DNA of 64,000 nucleotides, from the NCBI GenBank assembly GCA_030522415.1, contig CM060121.1, forward strand, positions 120,001 through 184,000. The letters run 5' to 3'. The number at the start of each line of letters is the position of its first letter. Position 1 is the first letter of the stretch. The notes below the pieces were generated by a model that saw only the letters and a program-made list of their open reading frames with translations, did no database searches and was not told the origin of the DNA. The DNA comes from Channallabes apus. Lineage: Eukaryota > Chordata > Actinopteri > Siluriformes > Clariidae. Shown in pieces: positions 10,100 to 22,961 of this stretch. The position numbers were made by a program, and so were the translations under genes.

Positions 10100-10660
10100 T
10101 CAATTGATGTGCCGCGCGAGAAGAAGGCCTCTCCAGCTCCCTTGGGCTGGACAGTGATCTAAGACCTCACCCCAGCCCGTAAGTGAAGCGTCTGTCGTTA
10201 GCATCTGCGACGACAAGACGAACTTAGAGTGGGACCCAGAGTCAGAAACCGGGGTCTGAACCACATAGGAAGGGTACGAAGCACTTGGCGCGTAACCCTT
10301 ATTGGGCCCTAGAGTGAAACCCCCTGTCTTAGCCACAACTGGAATGCTCTCATGTGCAGGAGGCCCAAAGGTGTCACCATGGATACAGCTGCCATGAGAG
10401 CTAAGATCTCTGAAAGTAATGGTCACTTTCTGGTCTAGCTTGATTTCTTTGAGGGTGTTGAGAATGGATTCCACATGAGCAGGAGACAAATGTGCACGCT
10501 TACGATCGAATCCCATGTGACACCCAAATCCTCAGAACAGGAAAGAGCATGCTTTCGTGGCGTTGGGTCTCAATCCTCAGAAACAAAGATGAGCTAGGAT
10601 GACAAGCTGATGTCGAAGCGTTAGCTAATGAGACTGGGCCAGCCAGTCGTCTATGTAATT
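10100..10660 (-). pseudogene. DIRS reverse transcriptase / RNase H fragment
   Basis: Starts at the YIDD motif and passes through GFDRKRAHLSPAHVESILNT to TTDASLTGWGEVL and QGSWRG, the RT thumb to RNase H part of DIRS pol. One frameshift lies near 10500. The upstream RT fingers are missing because the element is interrupted at about 10725. Confidence 0.75.
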
Positions 10661-10725
10661 CAAATGCGGATGCCCTGGAGTCGTAAGAGCCAGGACTATA
10701 TCCAAGCATTTTATATATGTGCAGG

Positions 10726-11225
10726 TGAAGAAGATGGCGGCACTGCAGTAGCACGCAGCGGCCGCTCCGGAGCCAAAATGGTGCTACATTGTTTATGTTT
10801 TGTGTGTAGCACATTTATTTTACCCTGTGTATGGATATCGTCGCAACTGGGCACTCTGCCTGGGATGTTGTCTGGTCCAGCAGCTTTACGTGGGTTGACT
10901 CTGCAAAGAATTTTCCTCACATCAGCTGTAGTGAGACACAGCACCTGATCGTTCGGAGGAAGGGTGGTCTTCCTCGCCGCCACGTCGTTCTGCCTGTCAA
11001 ACCGAGCGTAGAAGTTGTTCAGCGCATCTGGGATGGAGCCGTCCTCAAGCATCAGGCAAGGCCAAGGCTTCGAGGCCTGGTTCGCGGAGCAAGCCGAGTT
11101 CGCGTACCTTTTCCTGCAGCTCATCTTGCATGTCGTTAACCCGGTTATTTAGGTTGAAAAGTGTCTGGCTGTTGTATGTACGGAAACCAGTTGCGATGAT
11201 ATCCATACAATAGCATAAACAAGCA
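10726..11225. mobile_element. scrambled L2-type LINE pieces
   Basis: 10757-10829 (plus) is a 5' UTR-like piece around GCTCCGGAGCCAAAATGGTG, repeated inverted at 15926-15998. 10850-11130 (minus) encodes [14 protein letters not shown] and [20 protein letters not shown], the linker before RT in L2 LINEs (compare [10 protein letters not shown] in the L2 at 13819). The two pieces lie in opposite directions. Confidence 0.65.
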
Positions 11226-12182
11226 TAAACAAGCTTCAGCTAGTCCAGAATGCAGCAGTGAGAGTCCTCACTAGAACCAGAAGATATGAGCACATCACCC
11301 CTATCCTATCTTCACTGCATTGGCTCCCTGTGAAATTTCGCATTGATTTTAAAATACTACTCTTGACATATAAAGCATTAAATGGTCTCGCGCTGCAGTA
11401 TCTGAGCGAACTGCTAGTGTCTTACGATCCGCCACGCCTACTTCGATCAAAGGATGCAGGCTGCTTGTCAGTACAGCGTATTATGAAAACTACAGCTGGG
11501 GGCGGAGCTTTTTTTTTACAAAGCCCCAAAATTATGGAATAGTCTTCCAAATAGTGTTCGGGACTCAGACACAGTCGCAGTGTTTAAGTCTAGGCTAAAA
11601 ACCTATTTATTTAGCCAAGCATTTTTATAAATAGATTTGCCTTAGGTAAAGGAGCAGATCTGGGGGACTCATGGACGTAGAGTATTACGGTGAACTGGTA
11701 TGTTTAGATGCTGTCTTCCTCACTCTCATTTGATCACTCAGGTTTGTTGACGGTGAGGTGATTGTTTGCTTTACATCTCAGGGAGCCCTCATGTTTGTGT
11801 TTCCTACTGGCTCTCCCTTTTAGTTGTGCTGTCATAGTTAGTCCTGCCCGAGTCCCTGCTTGCACTCTACAGTAAATATACATTCACATTATACATTATG
11901 TGACTGTGACCATACCTAACTGCCATCTCTCCTCTTCTTCTCTTTCTCCCTCTCTTTCTCTTTCCTCTCTCCCCCTGTCTCCCCCTTTCACTCTTTCTCT
12001 CTCTCTCTCTGTCGAGCTACACATGTGGTTCCTGAGCTGCCAGTGATCCAGACTACCTCTGCCCTCCGGTCCTGTCTGATCCATCCTGGTGCCCCGCTTC
12101 TGGTTGGAGGTCTCGTCACATGGATGCCATGTGTGTCTCTTTGGGATGCGTCTGGTGTCTGGGGATGATTCTCTCTACTTAT
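11226..12182 (+). mobile_element. Rex1-type LINE, 3' fragment, part 1
   Basis: Nearly identical to 26527-27480 in the fuller Rex1 copy: end of ORF2 ([36 protein letters not shown]) and 3' UTR. 5' truncated. It is cut after CTCTCTACTT at about 12182 by an L2 insertion and resumes at 15462. Confidence 0.9.
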
Positions 12183-12215
12183 TACTCTCAGTAAATCCTA
12201 AGGATTACTCTCAGG

Positions 12216-15146
12216 ATGGCGCCGCGGATGGCTGCCTCAGTGTGGAGCTCTCCATTAGTCTTACTGTTTTTGTTAGTTTGTCCTGTTTTTTGTTTCTCAA
12301 ACGTAATAACTTATACCAGGGATGAACTGCTGAACGTTCAGCAGGACACATCACACAATTTTCAACCACTTTTTGATTTTTCAAACGTTTTACTGAACAT
12401 TGTAACCGGCGGAGCAGCTGCGCTGTTTAAATGCTTTAAGAAGCGCAGGCGGGGGAAGAGAGCCGGTGCGCTCGTCAAGCTCCGACAGCGCGGCTTTAGA
12501 ACTGCGCTGCCGAGTATACATCTGGCGAATCTCCGCTCTCTACCCAACAAAATGGACGAACTTTTCCTGCTCTCCAGGAAAAATAAGGACTTTTCAAACT
12601 CTGCCGCGCTGTGTTTCACGGAAACCTGGCTGAATGAAGCCATCCCGGACAACGCGCTACACATGCCGGGCTTCCAGCTGTTCAGAGCGGATCGCGACAC
12701 AGAATCAACGGGGAAATCGCGAGGCGGCGGGACATGCTTTTACATCAACGAAAGTTGGTGTACAAATGTGACACCATTGAAGAAGATGTGCTGTCCTGAT
12801 CTAGAGGCATATTTCATCAACTGCAAGCCTTTCTATTCGCCGCGCGAGTTCACCTCGTTCATTCTTGTGAGTGTGTACATCCCTCCACAAGCGTGTGTGA
12901 ACGCAGCATTGCAACAGCTGGCTGCTCAGATCACAGACACGGAGCAACAACACCCGAACTCTCTTATAATTATACTTGGGGATTTTAACAAAGCAAACCT
13001 CAAACGTGAACTGCCTAAATACAAACAGCACATCACATGCCCCACCAGAGACAAAAATACTTTGGATCACTGCTACACCACAATAAAGGATGCATATCGC
13101 TCCGTTCCCAGAGCAGCTTTAGGACTTTCTGACCACTGCCTGGTTCATCTTCTCCCAACCTATAGGCAAAAACTTAAATCTGCTAAGCCTGTAGTAAGGA
13201 CAGTAAAGAGATGGACCAGTGAAGCAGAACAGGAATTACAGGCCTGTTTTGACTGCACTGATTGGAGTGTTTTTGAAGCTGCTGCCACCAATCTGGACGA
13301 GCTCACAGATTCTGTAACATCCTACATCAGTTTCTGTGAGGACATGTGCATCCCTACCAGGACACTTTTAACATATAACAATGACAAACCATGGTTTACA
13401 GCAAAGCTCAGACAGCTTCGTCAGGCCAAAGAGGATGCCTACAGGAGTGGGGACAGGATCTTGTACAACCAGGCCAGGAACACACTAACAAGGGCGATCA
13501 GAGCAGCTAAGAGGAGCTACTCTAAAAAACTGGAAAACCAGTTTTCGGCAAACGACCCTGCTTCAGTGTGGAAAGGCCTGAAAACCATCACTAACTACAA
13601 GACGCCATCCCCCAACTCTGTAGGGAATCAACAACTGGTTGATGACCTGAATGAGTTCTATTGTAGATTTGAAACTCCCAGTCTCACACCACACTCCTGT
13701 CCTAACCCTCTTTCTACACCACCATTATCACCTCTGACAACCACCCTCTCTTCCCCCCCTGCACTCCAGGTCTGTGAAAAGGATGTTCGCCAGATCTTTC
13801 TGAAACAAAAGAGAAGGAAAGCTCCAGGCCCAGACGGCGTGACACCAGCCTGTCTGAAATCCTGTGCTGACCAGCTGGCGCCCATTTTCACACAGATCTT
13901 CAACAGATCACTGGAACAATGTGAAGTGCCTTTGTGCTTTAAACGTTCCACAATCATCCCCATTCCAAAAAAAACTAAAATCACAGGACTTAATGACTAC
14001 AGACCAGTCGCCCTAACATCTGTGGTCATGAAGTCATTTGAAAGACTGGTGTTGGCCTATCTGAGGGACATCACAGGACCCTTACTGGACCCCCTGCAGT
14101 TTGCTTATAGAGCAAACAGGTCTGTTGATGATGCAGTTAATATGGGACTGCACTTCATCCTTCAACATCTGGACAAACCAGGGGCTTATGCAAGGGTCTT
14201 GTTCATAGACTTTTCATCAGCTTTTAATACGATCATCCCAGCACTGCTTCAGACCAAATTAAACCAGCTCTCTGTTCCTAGCTCTATCTGTCACTGGATC
14301 ACCAGCTTTCTGACAGACAGGCAGCAGCTAGTGAAACTGGGAAAATTCATATCCAACAGTCACACCACCAATACTGGAGCCCCTCAGGGATGCGTTCTCT
14401 CCCCACTGCTCTTCTCCATCTACACCAACGACTGCACCTCCACAGACCCCACTGTCAAGCTCCTGAAATTTGCAGATGACACTACAATCATCGGCCTCAT
14501 CCAGGACGGTGACGAGTCTGCATACAGAAGGGAGGTCAAGCAGTTGGCTGTCTGGTGCAGTCACAACAACCTGGAGCTAAACACGCTCAAAACAGTGGAG
14601 ATGATCGTGGACTTCAGGAGAAACCCACCTGCACTTCCCCCACTCACCATCATGAACAGCACTGTGACGGCAGTGGAGTCATTCCGGTTCCTGGGCACGA
14701 CCATCTCTCAGGACCTGAAGTGGGACATTCACATTGACTCCATTGTTAAAAAGGCCCACCAGAGGTTGTATTTCCTTCGCCAGCTGAAGAAATTCAACCT
14801 GCCACAGGAGCTGCTCACACAGTTCTACTCAGCCGTCATTGAATCCGTCCTGTGCACTTCAATAACTGTCTGGTTTGGCTCAGCTACGAAAGCAGACATC
14901 AGAAGACTACAAAGGACGGTTCGGACTGCTGAAAGAATTATTGGCACTCCCCTGCCCACGCTGCAAGAACTGTATATATCCAGAGTGAAGAAAAGGGCAC
15001 GGAATATCACTTTGGACCCCTCACACCCAAGCCACCTTCTTTTTGAACTTTTGCCATCAGGTCGACGCTACAGAGCACCGAACACCAGGACAGTCAGGCA
15101 TAAGAACAGTTTTTTCCCCCAGGCAATCTACCTCCTTAACAGATAA
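12216..15146 (+). CDS. L2 LINE polyprotein: endonuclease and reverse transcriptase (976 aa), intact
   Basis: ATG at 12216, stop at 15144-15146. An N-terminal hydrophobic stretch (residues about 8-26) precedes a basic segment ([10 protein letters not shown]), then an AP-type endonuclease: [29 protein letters not shown], and LSDHCLV (catalytic SDH) near residue 305. The RT follows: [48 protein letters not shown] (motif A), [19 protein letters not shown] and [11 protein letters not shown] (catalytic FADD) near residue 755, and the usual L2 C-terminal domain ending [20 protein letters not shown]. No frameshift or stop, so it may be active or recently so. Its role would be target-primed reverse transcription of its own RNA. 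Confidence 0.93.
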   Translation: MAPRMAASVWSSPLVLLFLLVCPVFCFSNVITYTRDELLNVQQDTSHNFQPLFDFSNVLLNIVTGGAAALFKCFKKRRRGKRAGALVKLRQRGFRTALPSIHLANLRSLPNKMDELFLLSRKNKDFSNSAALCFTETWLNEAIPDNALHMPGFQLFRADRDTESTGKSRGGGTCFYINESWCTNVTPLKKMCCPDLEAYFINCKPFYSPREFTSFILVSVYIPPQACVNAALQQLAAQITDTEQQHPNSLIIILGDFNKANLKRELPKYKQHITCPTRDKNTLDHCYTTIKDAYRSVPRAALGLSDHCLVHLLPTYRQKLKSAKPVVRTVKRWTSEAEQELQACFDCTDWSVFEAAATNLDELTDSVTSYISFCEDMCIPTRTLLTYNNDKPWFTAKLRQLRQAKEDAYRSGDRILYNQARNTLTRAIRAAKRSYSKKLENQFSANDPASVWKGLKTITNYKTPSPNSVGNQQLVDDLNEFYCRFETPSLTPHSCPNPLSTPPLSPLTTTLSSPPALQVCEKDVRQIFLKQKRRKAPGPDGVTPACLKSCADQLAPIFTQIFNRSLEQCEVPLCFKRSTIIPIPKKTKITGLNDYRPVALTSVVMKSFERLVLAYLRDITGPLLDPLQFAYRANRSVDDAVNMGLHFILQHLDKPGAYARVLFIDFSSAFNTIIPALLQTKLNQLSVPSSICHWITSFLTDRQQLVKLGKFISNSHTTNTGAPQGCVLSPLLFSIYTNDCTSTDPTVKLLKFADDTTIIGLIQDGDESAYRREVKQLAVWCSHNNLELNTLKTVEMIVDFRRNPPALPPLTIMNSTVTAVESFRFLGTTISQDLKWDIHIDSIVKKAHQRLYFLRQLKKFNLPQELLTQFYSAVIESVLCTSITVWFGSATKADIRRLQRTVRTAERIIGTPLPTLQELYISRVKKRARNITLDPSHPSHLLFELLPSGRRYRAPNTRTVRHKNSFFPQAIYLLNR

Positions 15147-15293
15147 ACATCATTCAAACGGTCAATAAATATATGTGCAATATTGTGTACAACACCACTG
15201 TGCAATATACTGTATAATACCACAGACTTCAGATATTGATGTAACTTATTTAAAAGTATCTCACATCGTACTCCATTTGATGTCAACCATTTA

Positions 15294-15297
<4 letters not shown>

Positions 15298-15330
<33 letters not shown>
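15298..15330. repeat. poly(T) run in L2 3' UTR
   Basis: About 30 T in a row within the L2 3' region, before the TTCTGA tail; a homopolymer likely to vary in length. Confidence 0.8.
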
Positions 15331-15332
<2 letters not shown>

Positions 15333-15461
15333 GTCATGCTGTTTTTGTCTTGTCATTTGTATTTTTTGTTCTGGAAGGTCCGTCACTAAAACAAATTCCT
15401 TGTACGTGCAAGCGTACTTGGCAATAAAACTCTTTCTGATTCTGATTCTGATTCTGATTCT

Positions 15462-15927
15462 TAGAAGACGGTTCTGGCCTCGACTGGTGTTAGTAGCTGT
15501 TTCTCTGAGGACTTGACAATTCAATAGTTCAGGCCTGGAACTTTCTACAAGTCTATCTGGGTCTCCAATAACTACCTGTACTCCATTTTAACATCAATTA
15601 ACATCAACTATTATAGCTGAACTGCCTGTCACCTAACACACTGTATAAATGCAGATCATTTCCTGCTATCTGTTTCACCCAGATGAGGATGGGTTCCCTG
15701 TTGAGTCTGGTTCCTCTCAAGGTTTCTTCCTATTACCATCTCAGGGAGTTTTTCCTTGCCACTGTCGCCCTCGGCTTGCTCACCAGGGACTATCTGACCA
15801 TTTTGATTCATACACATTCACATTCCATACAAACTTAAATAATTCTTTTGATTGTGTAAAGCTGTTTTGAGACAATGTCAATTATTAAAAGCGCTATACA
15901 AATAAAATTGAATTGAATTGAATACAC
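15462..15927 (+). mobile_element. Rex1-type LINE, 3' fragment, part 2 (3' UTR end)
   Basis: Resumes the Rex1 3' UTR with TTAGAAGACGGTTCTGGCCT, matching 27480 onward, and ends GCGCTATACAAATAAAATTG with (GAATT)n at 15927, the characteristic Rex1-like 3' end. Confidence 0.9.
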
Positions 15928-15998
15928 AGGGTAAAATATATGCGCTACACACAAAAACGTAAACAACGTAGCACCATTTTGGCTCCGGAGCGGCCGGA
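15928..15998 (-). repeat. inverted copy of the 10757-10829 L2-type leader piece
   Basis: Reverse complement begins CCGGCCGCTCCGGAGCCAAA and matches 10757-10829 with few mismatches. Together they bracket a 5.2-kb composite block inside the DIRS element. Confidence 0.75.
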
Positions 15999-17517
15999 TT
16001 GTCAGGGAGAACACTTCGTTCTTGAAAGGAATTCTGCGTGCCTCTCCCCATTGATGGGCCACCCCCATGGTCCTGGGCACATGAACCTCAGGGCTTCTTT
16101 GTAAAGAAGACAATATGCCAGTCTAACCTCTTTTGAGGCGGATTGTGAGGCGCGTGGCACCCCAATATTTACGAGGGGTGGGCGGCTCAAGAACACTCTC
16201 CTTGTGTTTCACGCCTCGCAAGAGTCAGACCCGGTCGAGACTGGGTGGCCGACAGTTCCGACTCTTGAGCATGGCGGGGAAGGAATTTCCCGAAGGCTTG
16301 TTCATATAACTTCGCCTCATGAACCTAGTGGCAAACAGGCCGGAAGGCGAGATAGGGGCATCAAGGAGGAATGTCACGATCCTTGTCCTTGATTCGGCCG
16401 AGATTCAGCTACAGTACAAGTGCATCCCCGGGAAAACCATTGCAGCCATAAAACGGCCGAGAACACGAGCTGTCTGCTTTGTTGAACGCAGAGACAAGTC
16501 TGTGGCCCGGCGTAATTCCAATACGCCCTACCTGAAGAGCCCCGCCAGTGCTCAAGTCTCTCAGCAGGTCAGCCTGGTAGGCCTGCAAAACCGCCATGGT
16601 GTGCAAAGGAGCACCAACCTGACCTGCTGCCTGAAAAGCTTTTCCCTCCAGGGAAGATAGGAAGTATCTTGAAAGGAAGTATTAGCTTTTCAGGAAGGAT
16701 GATGTCCCAGGAGAGAGATAGCCTGGAAGCCTCTCTTCTATCTGTGCGTCATCATATAACTCCGCACTTCCACATCAACTATGTTTAAATAAATAAATAA
16801 GTTGATGGCAGGAAAACACAGGATTAATACAGCTTACTCCATGAAAGGGTTAACTCATATAGAGATAGCTAAGGAGGGGGAGAGAGCATCATTGAGGCTC
16901 CGCCCCCAGCCACCCGACAGGAATTGCCGTGTAATGTTTTCCAAGTGCTTGGAGGCTATTTCCATCTCCGCGGAAGCAAGAGGGGATGTTTATCCTTGCC
17001 CATTCACAAGAAGCGCCGGGGAGCGCTTGAGAGCAGACAGAGGGATTTCCCGATCCAAGGAGGAAGTGAGAGATACAGTAGGAGGTTTAACTCCGTCTCT
17101 CACAGCTCTGCCGGATACATTTTAAGCCCCAAAAATGCGTCGCGGCCCGAAGCTTCTCTAGGATACGGGGCGCGAAGCAGTAAAGTCTAGAGATCACCCT
17201 CCGATATGGATTATCACACACGGAGGGAAATCTCGTTTAAAACTATGCCATGTCAGTGAGTTAAACACTTCTTATTTTGCTGGTTTAAACACAGACACGC
17301 TCAACACAACTAGATGAAGACAAAGAATCTGAGGAATGTTTCCGGTTCACCCCCATTTATAACCTGCAGGTGCGTCTCATCAGATGACGTCACCCGACCG
17401 AGGTTATATAAGCCAAAATTTGGCATGTTTGATACATACATGCTTCAAAACCGGCAACATGAGAAGATGTTCCCATAGCGTTTTCACAGAGCATTGAGTG
17501 TAGCCTTTGAAAAGGAA
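15999..17517 (-). mobile_element. DIRS retrotransposon remnant, 5' half (gag-like region and terminal repeat)
   Basis: On the minus strand, from 17517: terminal sequence inverted relative to 9010-9058 (TTCCTTTCAAAGGCTACACT type), a noncoding leader containing CCATTTATAACCTGCAGGTG on the plus strand, then a decayed gag-like reading including TMAVLQAYQADLLRDL near 16560-16606. It joins the half at 9010-10725 if the block 10726-15998 is removed. Frames are broken. Confidence 0.75.
16409..16606 (-). pseudogene. DIRS gag-like fragment
   Basis: MAVLQAYQADLLRDLSTGGA resembles a repeated motif in the gag-like ORF of fish DIRS elements (AVLQAYQADLL). Frame shifts on both sides; no full protein can be read. 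Confidence 0.55.
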
Positions 17518-17860
17518 CTGGACCATGGGGTGTTGCCAATTCTCAAGTTTGGTGTCAAATTAAGAATAAGAGTGGGAATCTCACTAAGCATCAAAAGAGT
17601 GACATCTGGTTTAGTTAAACAGCTCTCATGACTGCAGATCAACCTCAGATATTTCCAACACCAACTGAGAAGCTTTCACTCCATCAGCTGAAGACTACAA
17701 GTTCACATCTCAGCATGACACATCAGCAGCAGTTCGCAAAGATCAGCCCACCTGTCACAGCTTTAGGGAAAGGTGGGTGACAGACTCCGCCCACTCTGGG
17801 TGGTGAAAGTTTATAAAATATTTAGGTCTCGTGTCAATTGTGATCAGAATTGATGAATCT
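17518..17860. other. intron, nothing recognised
   Basis: About 340 bp between the DIRS end and an antisense LINE 3' tail. No motif I can support. Confidence 0.4.
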
Positions 17861-18087
17861 CAAATTCAAATTAAAATTGTATTTGTCACATACACAGTCA
17901 TACACAGTACGATATGCAGTGAAATGCTTACACGACCGCTAGTGACCTTAAAAAGAAAATAAAAGCTTATACGTAAAATAAATATCAATAAAAAGAAATA
18001 CTAAAGAAATACATTTAATTAGTAAAATAAACTGTACAAATAAGGGCATAATAAAATATTGCAAAATATAGAAATATGGGGGGGAAA

Positions 18088-18146
<59 letters not shown>

Positions 18147-19031
18147 TTAAAGTGTCAGTGGTTGTGTATAAATATATGTATAAATATTTAGTGCAAGTGT
18201 GTATGAATGTGTCCATGATTGTCCAGTCAATGTCAATGTTGTGAGCTTAAAAGATTATTATTATTAAGGTTATTAGTCGTGTGTGGTGTTGTGATGATTA
18301 AGAGACCTTATCGCCTGCGGGAAGAAGCTCCTCCTCAGTCTCTCTGTGTTGGCCTTCAGGGAGCGGAATCGCTTGCCAGACCGCAACAGAGAGAACAGTC
18401 CATTACTGGGGTGTCTGAGGTCCTTCACAATCTTCCTGGCCTTGGTCCAGCACCGCTTGCTGTAGATCGAGTGCAGGTCAGGGAGCTCAGTGTGGATGAT
18501 GCGCTCAGCTGATCGCACCACCCTCTGTAGAGCTCGTCTGTCCTGCATGGTGCTGTTCCTGAACCAGGTCATGATGTTTCCCGTCAGGATGCTCTCTATG
18601 GTGCAGGAGTAGAAATTCCTGAGCACCTTGGAGGGCAGTCTAAAGTCTCTCAAGCGTCTGAGGTGGTACAGACGCTGCTGGGCCTTTTTCACTACGGTGT
18701 TGATGTGACAGGACAATGACAGGTCCTGCGGGATGTGAACACCGATGTATCGGAAGCTCCTTTGTCTTGCTGACGTTCAGGAGGAGATTGTTCCTCTGGC
18801 ACCTGTTCTCCAGATTTCCAATCTCCTCTAGGTAGGCTGACTCATCATTGTTGGTTATCAGTCCGACCACGACAGTGTCGTCAGCAAACTTGATGATGGT
18901 GGTGGAGTTGGTAGTGGCCCCGCAGTCGTGGGTGTACAAAGAGTACAGCAGGGGGCTCAGAACACAATCCTGGGGTGCTCCAGTGCTGAGAGTGAGTGAG
19001 GCTGAGACATGTCCGGCCATCCTTACTGCCT
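17861..19031 (-). mobile_element. antisense L2-like LINE, 3' part
   Basis: Starts at its 3' end with an (AAATTC)-like tail and TATTTGTCACATACACAGTC, the same 3' UTR as 22525. On the minus strand 18716-18273 reads MSCHINTVVKKAQQRLYHLR through a full L2-type C-terminus with RRSFFPQAI. Upstream, GAPQDCVLSPLLYSLYTHDC and IKFADDTVVVG (RT motif C) lie near 18860-19010. One or more frameshifts. An AT microsatellite (18090-18141) sits in its 3' UTR. It is split at 19039 by an hAT element and resumes at 20214. Confidence 0.85.
18090..18141. repeat. (AT)n microsatellite
   Basis: About 25 AT units in the LINE 3' UTR. Confidence 0.95.
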
Positions 19032-19200
19032 GTGGTCTGTAGGGCTGCACGATATATCGAAAAAATATCGTAATCGCGATAATGGCATGCGCGATAACCA
19101 TATCGCAAGGAGTTGCGATAAATACTTTATTTGCCAAGCATTTGTGTGTCCAAATTTGACCAGTCAGATGGGCCCTTACTATGTTTATACCCGCTTATAT

Positions 19201-19202
<2 letters not shown>

Positions 19203-19267
<65 letters not shown>
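19203..19267. repeat. (AT)n microsatellite inside the hAT element
   Basis: About 30 AT/TA units; typical of MITE internal expansions. Confidence 0.95.
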
Positions 19268-19273
<6 letters not shown>

Positions 19274-19335
19274 GTATATTATTTATATCTTTATACTTCA
19301 TTCTGTCGCGAACTAACCCCGGATGATCAGAAGAC

Positions 19336-19390
19336 TTAGCGATTAGCCATTAGCCGCGATTAGCCGTTAGCCGCGATTAGCCGTTAGCCC
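19336..19390. repeat. short tandem repeat with unit near GATTAGCCGTTAGCCGC
   Basis: Three to four imperfect copies of a 15-17 bp unit inside the hAT element. Confidence 0.8.
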
Positions 19391-20213
19391 TTTATAGACG
19401 GTAAACCCAAACGCGGAAGCAAGCGAGTAGGCAGGATAACCACGTGAATTAGTTTAAGGACTCTCACAGAAGGGGAGCAACGGAAAAACACACATTTAAC
19501 CCGCGTCCTATAAACACACACTCGAATCAGAAAGTAAACAATCTGAACCGACATGGCGGACACAGTGACTGAGCTGTATGCAATGGCTTGTTTACTCCTC
19601 TTATACTTCCGGGTTCGCGCCCGCATTACTTCCGGGTCCTAGTGCCGGTCGCGGAGCGAGTGCGTGTGTGTGTGCATGTGTGTGTGCGTGCGTGCGTGTG
19701 CGTGCGTGCGTGACAAATAGTATTTTTTTATTTAATTTTTGTTTAATAATATTTATTTTTATTTAAAAAAAACAGGCAAGCCAAAGAGAATATTTAGTTT
19801 AAAAGATGCTCTTGTTTTAAGACACTATTGATGAGTGAATGGTTACATGTAAATAAACAGTCATGTTTGAAAGTAATTCATATTGTGTTGGCAGGTTTAT
19901 AGTAACAGCAAACCAGAAGTCAGAATATCTGCTGAGGGGTTTAAGTCATTCATAGTGTTTTGAAGTCTAAATATTTGCAACTTCCTTGACATATAGTTTC
20001 TTTTTAGCCTGAATTAGATTTAATTACATCAGACGAATATCTATTACCTGTTTATTTTAGTATGATCATTACATAAAAAAAGGCAATAATAATAATTAAA
20101 AAATGCATTTCTCTAGGGAAATGTTATATCGCAAGAAATATCGTTATCGCAGTATTCAACAACAATATCGCATATCGCATATTTTCCTAATATCGTGCAG
20201 CCCTAGTGGTCTG

Positions 20214-20372
20214 CCAGTCAGAAAATTGGAGATCCACTGACACATGAGCTAAGTCCCTGGTGCTCCAGCTTGGTGGTGAGTGTGGAGGGAATTATGGTAT
20301 TAAATGCAGAGCTGTAGTCGATGAAGAGCATTTAAACATAATTCCCCCTCCATGTGTCCAGGTGAATGAGCG
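20214..20372 (-). mobile_element. antisense L2-like LINE, continued past the hAT insertion
   Basis: On the minus strand the sequence includes the region before the RT GAPQG box (LQFSDWQ, then AFNTII-like). Similar to 4520-4680. 5' truncated near 20372. Confidence 0.7.
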
Positions 20373-20552
20373 ATCTCTAATGTAAACTGAGCTGAAATGT
20401 CTTTTCAGGAACAGGTTCTGAGGAGTTCTAGTCACTGATAAGGGGCGGAGTTAAGGAAGTCCACCTGAGCCGTGTGACTCAGGTGTAAATGGATTAATTA
20501 TCCTGAATAAATGACTCACATGTCCACTTTCATCAGAAAGGTCACACAGTCA

Positions 20553-22424
<1,872 letters not shown>

Positions 22425-22468
22425 CACCCCCCACAACACCAACACCCCCCCAACACAAACCCCCCCTC
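22425..22468. repeat. short CAACACC-type minisatellite stretch
   Basis: CCCACAACACCAACACCCCC motif, the same kind as the large array at 27975, on the other side of the Rex1 copy. Confidence 0.7.
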
Positions 22469-22524
22469 AATGGTATCGTTGCCGAGAAAGTTTCACGTTT
22501 GTACCAGCGTTTAAATTACATCGC

Positions 22525-22795
22525 TTTAAATTCAAATTCAAATTCAAATTTTATTAGTCACATACACAATCATACACAGTATAATATGCAGTGAAATGCT
22601 TTTATACGACCGCCAGTGACCTTAAAAAAAAAAAAAGTAAATAAGAAAATAAAATCTTGTACGTAAAATAAATAATCAATAAAAAGGAAATACTAAAGAA
22701 ATAGTTTTAACTAGTAAAATTTGTAAAATTAACTGTGCATAAGGGCATAATAAAATATTGCAAAAATATAGAAATACGGTATACAATATAGAAAT
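22525..22795 (-). mobile_element. 5'-truncated LINE 3' tail
   Basis: (AAATTC)n followed by TTATTAGTCACATACACAATC and GCAGTGAAATGCTTTTATAC; same 3' UTR as the LINE at 17861. Only the 3' UTR is present; inserted in the leader of the Rex1 copy. Confidence 0.85.
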
Positions 22796-22961
22796 GGTTT
22801 ATACAATAACAATATTAATAGCAACTAGCTTTTACATCTCCATACTATTCGGATTCGCCTTTTTTCTGCAATTTTTGGAGAACGCGCGAGTTTCCTCGTC
22901 TAAGAACAACAAACGGAATTCATCTCCAACAACTAAAACTCCGACACAGAGGTACGTTATA

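Larger units (their letters stand above)
9010..10725 (-). mobile_element. DIRS retrotransposon remnant, 3' half (RT end, RNase H, tyrosine recombinase)
   Basis: Reading on the minus strand: LNYIDDWLA (RT catalytic YIDD box) at about 10641-10660; RNase H-like TTDASLTGWGEV with CPAQGSWRG near 10100-10200; then tyrosine recombinase IRSHSTRGIAS at about 9740-9780 after VRDAIALSYEACGLTSPLGI. RT, RNase H and tyrosine recombinase together, without LTRs or integrase, is the DIRS order. Frameshifts and stops occur throughout. The 5' half continues at 15999-17517 past an inserted composite block. Confidence 0.85.
12183..15461 (+). mobile_element. L2 LINE with intact ORF
   Basis: About 3.28 kb inserted into a Rex1 3' UTR: the 27.4-kb Rex1 copy reads straight through the empty site. 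It has a short leader, an intact 976-codon ORF, a 3' UTR with a long A/T run (15298-15330) and a tail of four TTCTGA units (15437-15461) typical of fish L2 3' ends. No clear target duplication, as expected for this group. Confidence 0.9.
19040..20205. mobile_element. non-autonomous hAT-type DNA transposon (MITE)
   Basis: 1,166 bp with terminal inverted repeats TAGGGCTGCACGATAT and its complement (ATATCGTGCAGCCCTA type), flanked by an exact 8-bp duplication GTGGTCTG (19032-19039 and 20206-20213). TIR sequence and 8-bp target duplication indicate the hAT superfamily. It carries no transposase ORF; inside are subterminal TATCG repeats, an (AT)n run, a GATTAGCCGTTAGCC repeat cluster and TGCGTG repeats. 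It interrupts an antisense LINE. Confidence 0.92.

Noticed and set aside
19009..19326. ORF reading into the hAT element
   Set aside because: Crosses the LINE-hAT junction and an AT microsatellite; no domain.
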